DNA of 64,000 bases from Halobacillus litoralis (GTDB taxonomy: Bacteria > Bacillota > Bacilli > Bacillales > Halobacillaceae): contig NZ_JAIVAJ010000002.1 of the NCBI RefSeq assembly GCF_020171725.1, forward strand, positions 124,001-188,000. Reading direction: 5' to 3'. A model generated the notes under the pieces. The model was not told where the DNA came from, did no database searches, and was given only the letters and a program-made list of their open reading frames with translations. Below are positions 56,543-64,000 of this stretch, one piece after another. The translations under genes were made by a program, and so were the position numbers. Positions within the stretch are counted from its first letter, which is position 1. Each line of letters begins with the position of its first letter.

Positions 56543-58864
56543 ATGTTACAAAGTAAAATGAAATGGAAATTTACATATAGCGATGAGTCAACCAGTCCTC
56601 AGGTCGATGGGCTGACGCCTCTCACAGGACAATTGTTGTCGAAGCGGAATGTGACGAGTCCAGAGGCGATCGAACAGTTTTTGAATCCCTCGATCGAGCA
56701 GCTTCACGATCCTTTTCTTATGGGAGGCATGAAGAAAGCCGTGGAGAGGGTTCAAAAAGCGATTGCGAATGAAGAATCCATCCTCGTCTTTGGCGACTAT
56801 GATGCAGACGGTGTGAGTTCTACTTCCTTAATGATTGAAGCATTAAGAGAAGCCGGGGCAGACTGTGATTTTTACATTCCAAACCGTTTTACAGAAGGAT
56901 ACGGTCCGAACGAAGGAGCCTTTCAATTTGCAGCAGATTCAGGCTTCTCTGTCATCATTACGGTTGATACAGGAATTGCAGCCGTCGCTGAAGCGGACTT
57001 TGCCAAACAATTGGGCGTCGATTTAATCATCACCGACCACCACGAAGTTCAGGAAGTTCTACCGGATGCATACGCGATCATCCATCCGAAGACTTCGACG
57101 GAGTATCCTTTCCAGGAGCTTGCCGGGGTAGGCGTAGCCTTTAAGTTTGCAGAGGCACTGCTTGGGCGTTTTCCGAAAGAGCTTCTTGATCTCGCTGTCA
57201 TCGGCACGATTGCTGACCTTGTTCCTCTTCACGGGGAAAACAGGGTGCTTGCAGCTGTAGGACTTCGTGCGATTTCTCAATCGAAACGTCCCGGGATCCA
57301 GGCGCTGCGCGATGTGTGCAGAATCGAAGGGGAGATCAATGAGGAAACAATCGGGTTTACGATCGGTCCGCGTCTGAATGCTGTTGGCCGGCTGCAAGAT
57401 GCGACACCTGCGGTGGAATTGCTTCTATCAGAAACAGTGGAAGAAGCTGTTGAAATCGCCAAGTTTATCGATCAGCTGAACCAGGAACGTCAAAAAATCG
57501 TGACCAAGATTGCTAAAGAAGCTGAAGATATGCTCAAGGAACGAGGGCCTGATCAGGAGAATGTTATTGTCGTAGCCAAGGAAGGCTGGAATCCGGGGGT
57601 GCTTGGGATCGTTGCTTCGAAACTTGTCCGGACGTTCGACAGACCGGCCATCGTTCTAGGCATCGATGCTGAGAAAGGACAGGCCAAGGGTTCGGCAAGA
57701 AGTATCGATGCTTTCGATTTATTCTCGAACTGCATGGAAGTCCGTGATCGGTTCGTACACTTCGGAGGCCATGCTCAAGCAGCGGGAATGACGCTTGAAG
57801 TCGATCAGATTGATCCACTCAGGCAGGACTTGATTCAACTGGCCGAACAGAAGTTAGAACCAGAAGACTACCAACAAGTGCTCGAAGTCGAGACGACAGT
57901 CCCGCTTGATGAAATCTCACTCAAGCAGATTGAAGAAGTCGACCGACTTCGTCCGTTTGGTATGGGGAATCCCAAACCTCTCTTTCACGTGCAGCAGGCA
58001 CCGAAAGAGATTCGTTTAATAGGAAGCAAAAAGAACCACCTGAAATTCCAATTCCAGCAGGACCAGGCTAAAGTGGATGGAATTGCGTTTGGTATGGGGG
58101 ATGCTTATCACCAGCTTGCTCCAGCGGATAAACTGGATCTCGTCGGGGAGCTTGGTATCAACGAATGGAACGGTCGGAAGAATCTGCAGATCATGATCAA
58201 AGATTTCTGTGTTCAAGATTGGCAGCTCTTTGACCTTCGTGGTTCAAAGCGAATTGAAAGCAGCATTTCCGCTGCTGACAAAGACACGTTGACAGCCGTT
58301 TCATTCCAGGGAGCTAAGGAGGCGCCTCATCAGGTTCCTGTCTATTCACCTGGAGAACTCGACCAGCAGCATATAGATGGATTGATGATTCTTGACCTAC
58401 CTGATCAGTTATCAGACCTTGAGGAATTTCTGAAAGACAGGACCGTAAGTAAGGTTTATACCTGCTACCGCGTGGAAGAAAGTACATTCTTGAAAAAATG
58501 GCCGACAAGGGATCATTTTAAATGGTTTTATGGTATGCTGTTGAAGCGGGGCTCGTTCGATCTTAATCGAGAGACGGACAAATTGGCCGAACGAAAAGGC
58601 TGGGACCGTTCCATGGTCGATTTTATTTCAAAGGTGTTTTTTGAACTCGGTTTTGTTAAAATAGACAATGGACTAGTAACAATCAATTCGCAACCATCTA
58701 AAAAGGACTTGCAGGAATCCGTTCTATATCAGCAGCGTGCTGAAAAGTTACGTATAGAACAGACCTTGTATTATTCCACGTATAAAGAGTTGAAGGATTG
58801 GTTCAACCAACAGTTAACGATGCAGTCAAAGATCGTCAAGGAGGAAGTATTTCATGGACTATAA
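56543..58864 (+). CDS. recJ: Single-stranded-DNA-specific exonuclease RecJ
   Basis: 5'-3' ssDNA exonuclease for recombination and repair. It has 773 residues. The DHH-family motifs are [34 protein letters not shown] with IIHPK, and a DHHA1 segment with [14 protein letters not shown]. An OB-like region follows near 480-560. The C-terminal ~200 residues form the extra domain usual in Bacillota RecJ. It overlaps apt by 11 bases. Confidence 0.96.
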   Translation: MLQSKMKWKFTYSDESTSPQVDGLTPLTGQLLSKRNVTSPEAIEQFLNPSIEQLHDPFLMGGMKKAVERVQKAIANEESILVFGDYDADGVSSTSLMIEALREAGADCDFYIPNRFTEGYGPNEGAFQFAADSGFSVIITVDTGIAAVAEADFAKQLGVDLIITDHHEVQEVLPDAYAIIHPKTSTEYPFQELAGVGVAFKFAEALLGRFPKELLDLAVIGTIADLVPLHGENRVLAAVGLRAISQSKRPGIQALRDVCRIEGEINEETIGFTIGPRLNAVGRLQDATPAVELLLSETVEEAVEIAKFIDQLNQERQKIVTKIAKEAEDMLKERGPDQENVIVVAKEGWNPGVLGIVASKLVRTFDRPAIVLGIDAEKGQAKGSARSIDAFDLFSNCMEVRDRFVHFGGHAQAAGMTLEVDQIDPLRQDLIQLAEQKLEPEDYQQVLEVETTVPLDEISLKQIEEVDRLRPFGMGNPKPLFHVQQAPKEIRLIGSKKNHLKFQFQQDQAKVDGIAFGMGDAYHQLAPADKLDLVGELGINEWNGRKNLQIMIKDFCVQDWQLFDLRGSKRIESSISAADKDTLTAVSFQGAKEAPHQVPVYSPGELDQQHIDGLMILDLPDQLSDLEEFLKDRTVSKVYTCYRVEESTFLKKWPTRDHFKWFYGMLLKRGSFDLNRETDKLAERKGWDRSMVDFISKVFFELGFVKIDNGLVTINSQPSKKDLQESVLYQQRAEKLRIEQTLYYSTYKELKDWFNQQLTMQSKIVKEEVFHGL

Positions 58865-59366
58865 AGAGCATATTGCCATCGTAGAAGATTGGCCAAAGGA
58901 AGGTGTGCAGTTTAAAGACATCACGCCTTTAATGGATAATGGTCCAGCGTTTAAAGCAGCTGTAGACGAAATAGTAGAATATGCAAAAAAGAAGGATATC
59001 GACATCGTTGTCGGTCCGGAAGCGAGAGGTTTCATCGTAGGGTGTCCTGTTTCTTATGCCCTTGAAATCGGCTTCGCACCTATTAGAAAAGAAGGCAAAC
59101 TGCCGAGAGAAACGATTAAAGTAGATTATGGTTTAGAATATGGTAAAGATGTTCTGACTGTTCATAAAGATGCCATCAAGCCTGGTCAGCGTGTACTGAT
59201 TATCGATGACCTGCTTGCTACAGGCGGAACGATTGAAGCGACAATCGATTTAGTAGAACAGCTTGGTGGGGAAGTAGCTGGATGTGCTTTCCTTATTGAA
59301 CTGACTTACTTAAATGGCCGTGACAAGCTTAAAAATCACGACGTACTGACGCTAATGCAATATTAA
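58854..59366 (+). CDS. apt: Adenine phosphoribosyltransferase
   Basis: Salvages adenine to AMP using PRPP. It has 170 residues. The PRPP loop [17 protein letters not shown] lies near 115-131; [19 protein letters not shown] and [15 protein letters not shown] are further family motifs. AAGGAGGAAG inside recJ serves as its ribosome site. Linkage to relA is conserved and ties purine salvage to (p)ppGpp metabolism. Confidence 0.97.
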   Translation: MDYKEHIAIVEDWPKEGVQFKDITPLMDNGPAFKAAVDEIVEYAKKKDIDIVVGPEARGFIVGCPVSYALEIGFAPIRKEGKLPRETIKVDYGLEYGKDVLTVHKDAIKPGQRVLIIDDLLATGGTIEATIDLVEQLGGEVAGCAFLIELTYLNGRDKLKNHDVLTLMQY

Positions 59367-59377
59367 TCCGTTTTGAT

Positions 59378-59430
59378 AGAGTGCCCCACATGTGGGCGCT
59401 CTTTGTTTTAGCCGGGGAAATGCCCGGCCG
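59378..59430 (+). terminator. Two hairpins between apt and relA
   Basis: AGAGTGCCCAC-type arms (59378-59405, around CATG) end in CTCTTTG. A second hairpin, GCCGGG with CCCGGC at 59411-59428, follows after six bases. The first looks like a terminator with a short T tract; the second may be part of the relA leader. Confidence 0.65.
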
Positions 59431-59515
59431 CGTTTTCCTTTACATTTATTCGACTTTTTTTGATAATGAGAATTAACGATCGAGTTCGTAAGTTTAAAGA
59501 AACTAGGGTGATTGA

Positions 59516-61720
59516 ATGGCTAAAGATACAGTTCTGACTGCCGAAGAAGTCATAGAGCAGGCGAGTCGATATTTGAACGAATCGGACCTTGAATTCATTC
59601 GTCGGGCTTATCAATTTGCAGAAAATGCGCACAGTCAGCAGTTTCGTAAATCTGGAGAGCCTTATATTATCCACCCCATCCAAGTGGCTGGGATCCTCGT
59701 TAACCTCGAAATGGATCCGGAAACGATTGCTGGTGGGTTTCTTCATGATGTCGTGGAGGATACCGAGATATCATTAGAAGAAATAGAAGAGGCGTTTAAT
59801 CCAGAGGTCTCCATGCTCGTCGACGGAGTTACGAAACTAGGAAAAATCAAATATAAATCTAAAGAAGCACAACAGGCAGAAAATCACCGCAAAATGTTTG
59901 TCGCGATGGCGAAGGACATCCGGGTCATTTTGATCAAGCTGGCCGACCGTCTGCACAACATGCGTACATTGAAGCATCTGCCTGCCGAGAAGCAAAGACG
60001 CATTTCCAATGAAACGCTTGAGATCTTTGCTCCGCTTGCCCATCGTCTTGGAATCTCCACGATCAAATGGGAGCTTGAGGATACTGCACTCAGGTATTTG
60101 AATCCTCAACAATATTATCGAATCGTTCATCTGATGAAGCAGAAGCGGAACGAACGTGTTCATTACATTGAAGAAGTGATGGACGAAATTCGTGATCAGT
60201 TGGAGGATGTCAATATTGAGGCGGACTTACATGGTAGACCGAAACACTTATACAGCATCTATCGTAAAATGGTCCTCCAAAATAAGCAGTTTAATGAAAT
60301 TTATGACTTATTGGCGATCAGAATTACGGTGGATAGTATAAAAGACTGTTACGCTGTACTTGGAATTATCCATACTTGTTGGAAGCCGATGCCGGGACGC
60401 TTCAAGGATTACATCGCGATGCCGAAGCCCAACCTGTACCAGTCGCTTCATACGACGGTCATAGGTCCAAAAGGGGACCCGCTTGAGGTGCAGATTCGTA
60501 CGCACGAAATGCACGAAATCGCTGAATATGGAATCGCTGCACACTGGGCGTATAAAGAAGGTAGACAAGATGTCGCTGAACAATCCTTCGAAGAGAAGCT
60601 GACTTGGTTCCGTGAAATTTTGGAATGGCAGAGTGAAACGCATGATGCCGAAGAGTTTATGGAGTCACTGAAAGTCGATTTATTTTCGGACATGGTCTAT
60701 GTATTTACGCCTAAAGGCGATGTGATCGAGCTGCCTTCGGGTTCTGTGCCGATTGATTTTGCCTATCGTATCCATACAGAAGTCGGAAACAAGACGATTG
60801 GTGCGAAAGTGAACGGGAAGATGGAACCGCTCGATTACGTTCTGAATACCGGGGACATCGTCGATATCATGACGTCCAAGCATTCCTACGGGCCATCGAA
60901 GGACTGGATTAAGCTTGCGCAGACGTCTCAGGCGAAAAATAAAATCCGTCAGTTCTTCAAGAAGCAGCAGAAGGATGAGAACATCGCCAAGGGGAAAGAG
61001 TTGGTTGAACGTGAGATCCATAACTTCGGAATTCAGCCGAAGGACGTGCTCACATCCGATAACTTGGACCGCGTTTCCGAAAAGTTCAATTTTGCCAATG
61101 AGGAAGACATGTTTGCTGCTGTCGGCTACCAAGGGATTACCGCAGCTCAGATTGCAACGAGATTGACCGAGAAACTTCGCAAGCAGAAGCAGAAAGAGCA
61201 GGATTTGGAACAGACGTTAGCTGATGTCAGCACAACGGAAATCAAAACCCCTCCAAAGGCAGGGAAAAAGGATTCCGGCGTGCGTGTTGAAGGCGTCGAC
61301 AACCTGCTTGTACGTTTATCCAAGTGCTGTAACCCTGTACCGGGTGATGACATCGTCGGTTATATCACGAAGGGACGGGGAGTATCGGTTCACCGAACAG
61401 ACTGTCCGAACGTGAAAACAGAAGAAGCACAAACGCGTCTTCTCCCTGTCAAATGGGAGACGTCGATGACCGATTCCAAGCAGTACCACGTTGACCTTGA
61501 AATCTGGGGTTATGACCGCAGAGGACTATTGAACGAGGTGCTACAGGCTGTCAATGAAACGAAGACGAACATTACAGCTGTATCCGGGAAATCAGACCGC
61601 AATAAAATGGCGACCATTCATATTACCATTTTGATTCTAAATACGAGTCACCTGCGTAAGATTGTGGAGCGGATTAAGCAGATTCAGGAAGTGTACACGG
61701 TGCGACGTGTCATGCAATAA
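59516..61720 (+). CDS. relA: Bifunctional (p)ppGpp synthetase/hydrolase (RSH)
   Basis: Makes and degrades the stringent-response alarmone at the ribosome. It has 734 residues. The HD hydrolase domain (about 28-180) keeps its metal set: [20 protein letters not shown] and [11 protein letters not shown]. The synthetase domain (about 240-350) has [12 protein letters not shown] and [16 protein letters not shown] (about 390-450), a zinc/helical region with [17 protein letters not shown], and a C-terminal ACT domain follow. Both activities should be functional. Confidence 0.97.
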   Translation: MAKDTVLTAEEVIEQASRYLNESDLEFIRRAYQFAENAHSQQFRKSGEPYIIHPIQVAGILVNLEMDPETIAGGFLHDVVEDTEISLEEIEEAFNPEVSMLVDGVTKLGKIKYKSKEAQQAENHRKMFVAMAKDIRVILIKLADRLHNMRTLKHLPAEKQRRISNETLEIFAPLAHRLGISTIKWELEDTALRYLNPQQYYRIVHLMKQKRNERVHYIEEVMDEIRDQLEDVNIEADLHGRPKHLYSIYRKMVLQNKQFNEIYDLLAIRITVDSIKDCYAVLGIIHTCWKPMPGRFKDYIAMPKPNLYQSLHTTVIGPKGDPLEVQIRTHEMHEIAEYGIAAHWAYKEGRQDVAEQSFEEKLTWFREILEWQSETHDAEEFMESLKVDLFSDMVYVFTPKGDVIELPSGSVPIDFAYRIHTEVGNKTIGAKVNGKMEPLDYVLNTGDIVDIMTSKHSYGPSKDWIKLAQTSQAKNKIRQFFKKQQKDENIAKGKELVEREIHNFGIQPKDVLTSDNLDRVSEKFNFANEEDMFAAVGYQGITAAQIATRLTEKLRKQKQKEQDLEQTLADVSTTEIKTPPKAGKKDSGVRVEGVDNLLVRLSKCCNPVPGDDIVGYITKGRGVSVHRTDCPNVKTEEAQTRLLPVKWETSMTDSKQYHVDLEIWGYDRRGLLNEVLQAVNETKTNITAVSGKSDRNKMATIHITILILNTSHLRKIVERIKQIQEVYTVRRVMQ

Positions 61721-61741
61721 GTTTTAAAGGAGTAGATTCGG

Positions 61742-62188
61742 ATGAAAGCAGTCGTCCAAAGGGCTGTCGATGCTTCCGTGACAGTTGAAGGGGAAACGAC
61801 TGGGAAGATCGAGAACGGCTTAGTTGTACTACTCGGGGTCACTCATGAGGATACCGAGGAAGATGCGCGTTATTTAGCCAAAAAAATTCCTTATCTCCGT
61901 ATTTTTGAAGATGAGAATGAAAAGATGAACCTTTCTCTCGTTGACACGGGTGGAAAACTTTTATCCGTTTCCCAATTCACCCTTTATGGGGATACAAGAA
62001 AAGGGAGACGTCCGAATTTCATGGGAGCTGCCAAGCCTCCGCAGGCTGAAGAGCTCTATGAAACCTTTAATCAAATGGTCAAAAATGAAGGGGTTCAAGT
62101 GGAAACGGGTGAGTTCGGCGCAATGATGAATGTGCAGCTGATAAACGCTGGTCCTGTTACCTTAATCCTCGAAAGTAAAGACCGATAA
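61742..62188 (+). CDS. dtd: D-aminoacyl-tRNA deacylase
   Basis: Homochirality proofreading enzyme that removes D-amino acids and glycine from tRNA. It has 148 residues. Active-site segments are [17 protein letters not shown] and the C-terminal NAGPVTLIL with the conserved Gly-cisPro. It follows relA closely with AAAGGAGTAG before the ATG, the usual Bacillota arrangement. Confidence 0.96.
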   Translation: MKAVVQRAVDASVTVEGETTGKIENGLVVLLGVTHEDTEEDARYLAKKIPYLRIFEDENEKMNLSLVDTGGKLLSVSQFTLYGDTRKGRRPNFMGAAKPPQAEELYETFNQMVKNEGVQVETGEFGAMMNVQLINAGPVTLILESKDR

Positions 62189-62192
62189 TAGG

Positions 62193-62227
62193 AAAAAGCC
62201 TTGCAGATATTTTCTGCAAGGCTTTTT
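62193..62227 (+). terminator. dtd terminator, upstream copy of a duplicated pair
   Basis: AAAAAGCCTTGCAG pairs with CTGCAAGGCTTTTT around ATATTTT, ending in Ts. The 29-base core recurs at 62529 with one change. Confidence 0.9.
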
Positions 62228-62241
62228 AGGTTATCGAAAAA

Positions 62242-62410
62242 GGTTCTGGATGAAATAGAGAGAATCGTGGGTTGGAAAATAGCTCGCTTTCCGGCGGCGG
62301 ACGCCGAGCCTCCTCAGACTTCGTCTTCCGGGGTCTCGCCGTTGTCCGTGCATCCCGCTGGAGTCTCGCCATTTTCCAACCCACTTTGCCATAACAGTGG
62401 ATCCAGAACC
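62242..62410. repeat. Structured dispersed repeat, copy 2
   Basis: Nested inverted repeats: GGTTCTGGAT (62242-62251) with ATCCAGAACC (62401-62410), and GTGGGTTGGAAAAT (62267-62280) with ATTTTCCAACCCAC (62371-62384). The inner core CTCGCTTTCCGG...CTCCTC...CTTCG...GGGGTCTC...GGAGTCTCGC matches copy 1. The whole can fold as a ~170-base hairpin. No coding character was seen. The 62189-62576 gap consists of this element, its flanking terminators and ~118 bases without recognisable signal (62411-62528). Confidence 0.85.
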
Positions 62411-62528
62411 TAGCAAAAGCCAGAGTCTGAAACGCTGTTCTGTGCAAACATCTAGCATCTGAATTAGCGTATATCCCCAAATTCCTTTACTAGAAAGATT
62501 AATGAATCACCAAAAGAACCCTTCTCAC

Positions 62529-62557
62529 GCCTTGCAGGTATTTTCTGCAAGGCTTTT
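62529..62557. terminator. Second copy of the dtd terminator, before the convergent amidase gene end
   Basis: GCCTTGCAGG-TATTTT-CTGCAAGGC plus four Ts repeats the dtd terminator with one changed base in 29. It ends 20 bases before the amidase stop and may now also serve that gene, though the A tract on that side is short. Confidence 0.85.
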
Positions 62558-62576
62558 AATATAGTTGTGGTTACAG

Positions 62577-64000
62577 TCATTTACTGAAATACTCTAGTAA
62601 TCCATTCGTAATTCCTTGGCTGACCTTCGTCTTGTAGCCTGTTTTCTGAATGGTCTGTTCTTCTGTGATATCCGATAAGAAACCGAGTTCTAGTAATAGA
62701 GCAGGCTTTTTGTTTTCTCGAATAACGTGGAAGTTACCATATTGAACGCCGCGGTTCTTTAAACCGGTTGCATTGATCATGTTTTTCTGAATGACCGAAG
62801 CGAGCGGTTTGTCGCGGTTGTGATAATAATAGGTGTTGATGCCGCTTGCGCTCACGTGCTTCGGAGCACTGTTATAGTGCAGACTCAGAAATACGTCGGC
62901 AGAAGAAGAGTTGGAATAGTAGCTTCGAATCGATAAAGAAACGTATTCGTCAACGTCTCTCGCCATCAGAACCTTTGCCCCTTTGTTCTCCAAGGCTTTC
63001 TTCAATGATTGCGCGGTTTGAAGCGTATGGGTCTTCTCGTAGCTTCCACTCCGCCCGATGGCTCCGGAATCGCGACCGCCATGGCCCGCGTCAATCAGAA
63101 TCGTTTTTCCTTTTAAGCTGCCATTGATTGTTCCTTGCTGGTCGGGTTTCGTAGAGGTCGACTCCTTTACGATCCAGCCGGCTACAAAAGCGGCTCCGCC
63201 TTTGTACTGGATTTTGTACCATTCGCCCTGTTTTTCAATTACAGGGAAGGTTTCTCCTTGCTGACCTGATCCAACAACTTGGTTAGTTGTCGAAGGGCCT
63301 TTTCTCAAATTAGTGTGGTTGTATTTCAATTCAACGACTTGTTTGTTTTCTGGTGCGGGTTTTTTAGGTGGCTCTTTGGGTGGATCCGGCATGGAGACGG
63401 TATTGACTTCATCAACGAGCCATCCGGCAACCCAGCCTTTCTGGCCGTTTTGAAGCTTGATCTGGTACCAATCGTTCACATTGCTTATGTATTCAGCCAT
63501 GTCTCCATTTCTAATTTTGGATACGATGTCACCTTTTGTATTTCCGGCACTCCGCACGTTAAGTACGTTCGTTCTGACTTTGATTTTTCCAATAGATTTC
63601 TGCGGTTCCGGCTCTTTCTTTTCTTCTTCCTTCGGTTCAGAAGGTGCTTGGTCTTTGGTTGCTGTTACATAATCCGCATGGACCCAGCCGTTTTTGTGAT
63701 CGATCTTCAGCCATTCTCCTTCTTGTTTCGTCGATTGGACGACTTGGTCTCTCATCAAGTGACCATACACCTGACTGTCGAAACTCGGGGATGACCGAAT
63801 GCGCAGGTAGTCTACTTTCGATTGGTACTTATTCGACTGAACCGCCTCGCTTTTGTTCACCTTTGTCAGCCATTTCGCCACCCATCCTTGTTTTCCATTG
63901 ATGGATATCTGCAGCCAGTTATCCTTCTCCTTTATGATGTCGAAGGTCTCGGCTTTGTTCACTTGTCCCGTTCGCTCGTAGTTGAGTCCCGGCCCTGTCC
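62577..64000 (-). CDS. SH3b-repeat N-acetylmuramoyl-L-alanine amidase (YrvJ-like), 5' end outside window
   Basis: Secreted wall hydrolase cutting the stem peptide from MurNAc. The frame is open to the window edge, where TGPGLNYERTGQV is the middle of an SH3b repeat, so the signal peptide and any earlier repeats lie outside. Three further SH3b repeats follow (VDYLRIRSSPSFDSQVYG; TNVLNVRSAGNTKGDIV; KYNHTNLRKGPSTTNQVVG). The C-terminal Amidase_3 domain has zinc and catalytic residues in LIDAGHGGRDSGA, FLSLHYNSA and LLLELGFLSD. It converges on dtd, like yrvJ in B. subtilis. Confidence 0.93.
   Translation of the reverse strand, partial: TGPGLNYERTGQVNKAETFDIIKEKDNWLQISINGKQGWVAKWLTKVNKSEAVQSNKYQSKVDYLRIRSSPSFDSQVYGHLMRDQVVQSTKQEGEWLKIDHKNGWVHADYVTATKDQAPSEPKEEEKKEPEPQKSIGKIKVRTNVLNVRSAGNTKGDIVSKIRNGDMAEYISNVNDWYQIKLQNGQKGWVAGWLVDEVNTVSMPDPPKEPPKKPAPENKQVVELKYNHTNLRKGPSTTNQVVGSGQQGETFPVIEKQGEWYKIQYKGGAAFVAGWIVKESTSTKPDQQGTINGSLKGKTILIDAGHGGRDSGAIGRSGSYEKTHTLQTAQSLKKALENKGAKVLMARDVDEYVSLSIRSYYSNSSSADVFLSLHYNSAPKHVSASGINTYYYHNRDKPLASVIQKNMINATGLKNRGVQYGNFHVIRENKKPALLLELGFLSDITEEQTIQKTGYKTKVSQGITNGLLEYFSK

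Noticed and set aside
62201..62480. Short frames on both strands across repeat copy 2
   Set aside because: Arg/Ser/Pro-rich translations typical of GC-rich hairpins; they include terminator and inverted repeat sequence.
63279..63794. 171-codon plus-strand frame across the amidase gene
   Set aside because: Phe/Val-rich shadow of the SH3b coding sequence on the other strand, without ribosome site.

Overview
The window is a chromosomal segment of a spore-forming Bacillota, family Bacillaceae. Nearly every gene has a recognisable Bacillus-type homologue, and the order follows the classical hemCDBL - spoVID - valS - folC - [comC site] - spoIIB - maf - radC - mreBCD - minCD - spoIVFAB - rplU/prp/rpmA - spo0B - obg - pheB - pheA - safA - nadE - yebC - bofC - ruvAB - queA - tgt - yajC - spoVB - comN - secDF - recJ - apt - relA - dtd - amidase backbone. 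Sporulation genes (spoVID, spoIIB, spoIVFA/FB, spo0B, safA, a CotS-like kinase, a YhcN/YlaJ lipoprotein, bofC, spoVB) make an endospore former certain. The acidic proteins and an ArsB/NhaD-type transporter would suit a moderate halophile such as Halobacillus or a relative, but the genus is inference. No rRNA, tRNA, CRISPR array, prophage or intact insertion sequence was seen.

Layout. 1-5.2 kb: haem synthesis (hemC truncated by the window edge) and spoVID. 5.4-9.7 kb: a valine T-box, valS and folC. 9.8-24.9 kb: a complete type IV pilus locus at the position where B. subtilis carries only the prepilin peptidase gene comC. 25-33.6 kb: spoIIB, maf, radC, the cell-shape genes mreBCD, division-site genes minCD and the spoIVFA/FB sporulation protease pair. 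33.6-42.3 kb: RNase G, ribosomal proteins L21 and L27 with the L27-processing protease, spo0B, obgE, phenylalanine synthesis, safA, a coat kinase and nadE. 42.4-53.6 kb: sporulation lipoproteins, Holliday-junction enzymes, queuosine synthesis, yajC, membrane proteins, spoVB and comN. 53.7-64 kb: secDF, recJ, apt, relA, dtd and the 3' part of a large SH3b amidase gene.

The most interesting region is the pilus locus. It opens with a membrane diguanylate cyclase whose GGEEF site is intact and whose inhibitory RxxD site is missing. It encodes a PilB motor with an N-terminal MshEN-type (c-di-GMP-binding family) domain. Its major pilin gene is preceded by a sequence matching the class II c-di-GMP riboswitch, with the aptamer P1 strand embedded in the 5' arm of a strong intrinsic terminator, so c-di-GMP should switch pilin expression on. 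One locus thus appears to hold the enzyme that makes the signal and two separate receptors. It also has features adapted to a thick Gram-positive wall: a PilO with a C-terminal LysM domain and a G5-domain membrane protein. A 614-residue antisense-encoded minor pilin carries about 16 copies of a 19-residue probable beta-solenoid repeat.

A second unexpected signal is a dispersed structured repeat present twice (about 31.58-31.70 kb after minD and 62.24-62.41 kb after dtd). Each copy lies between two nearly identical copies of the local gene's terminator. The terminator sequences are unrelated between the two loci, so each was duplicated locally, as expected if the element inserts at or duplicates terminator hairpins.
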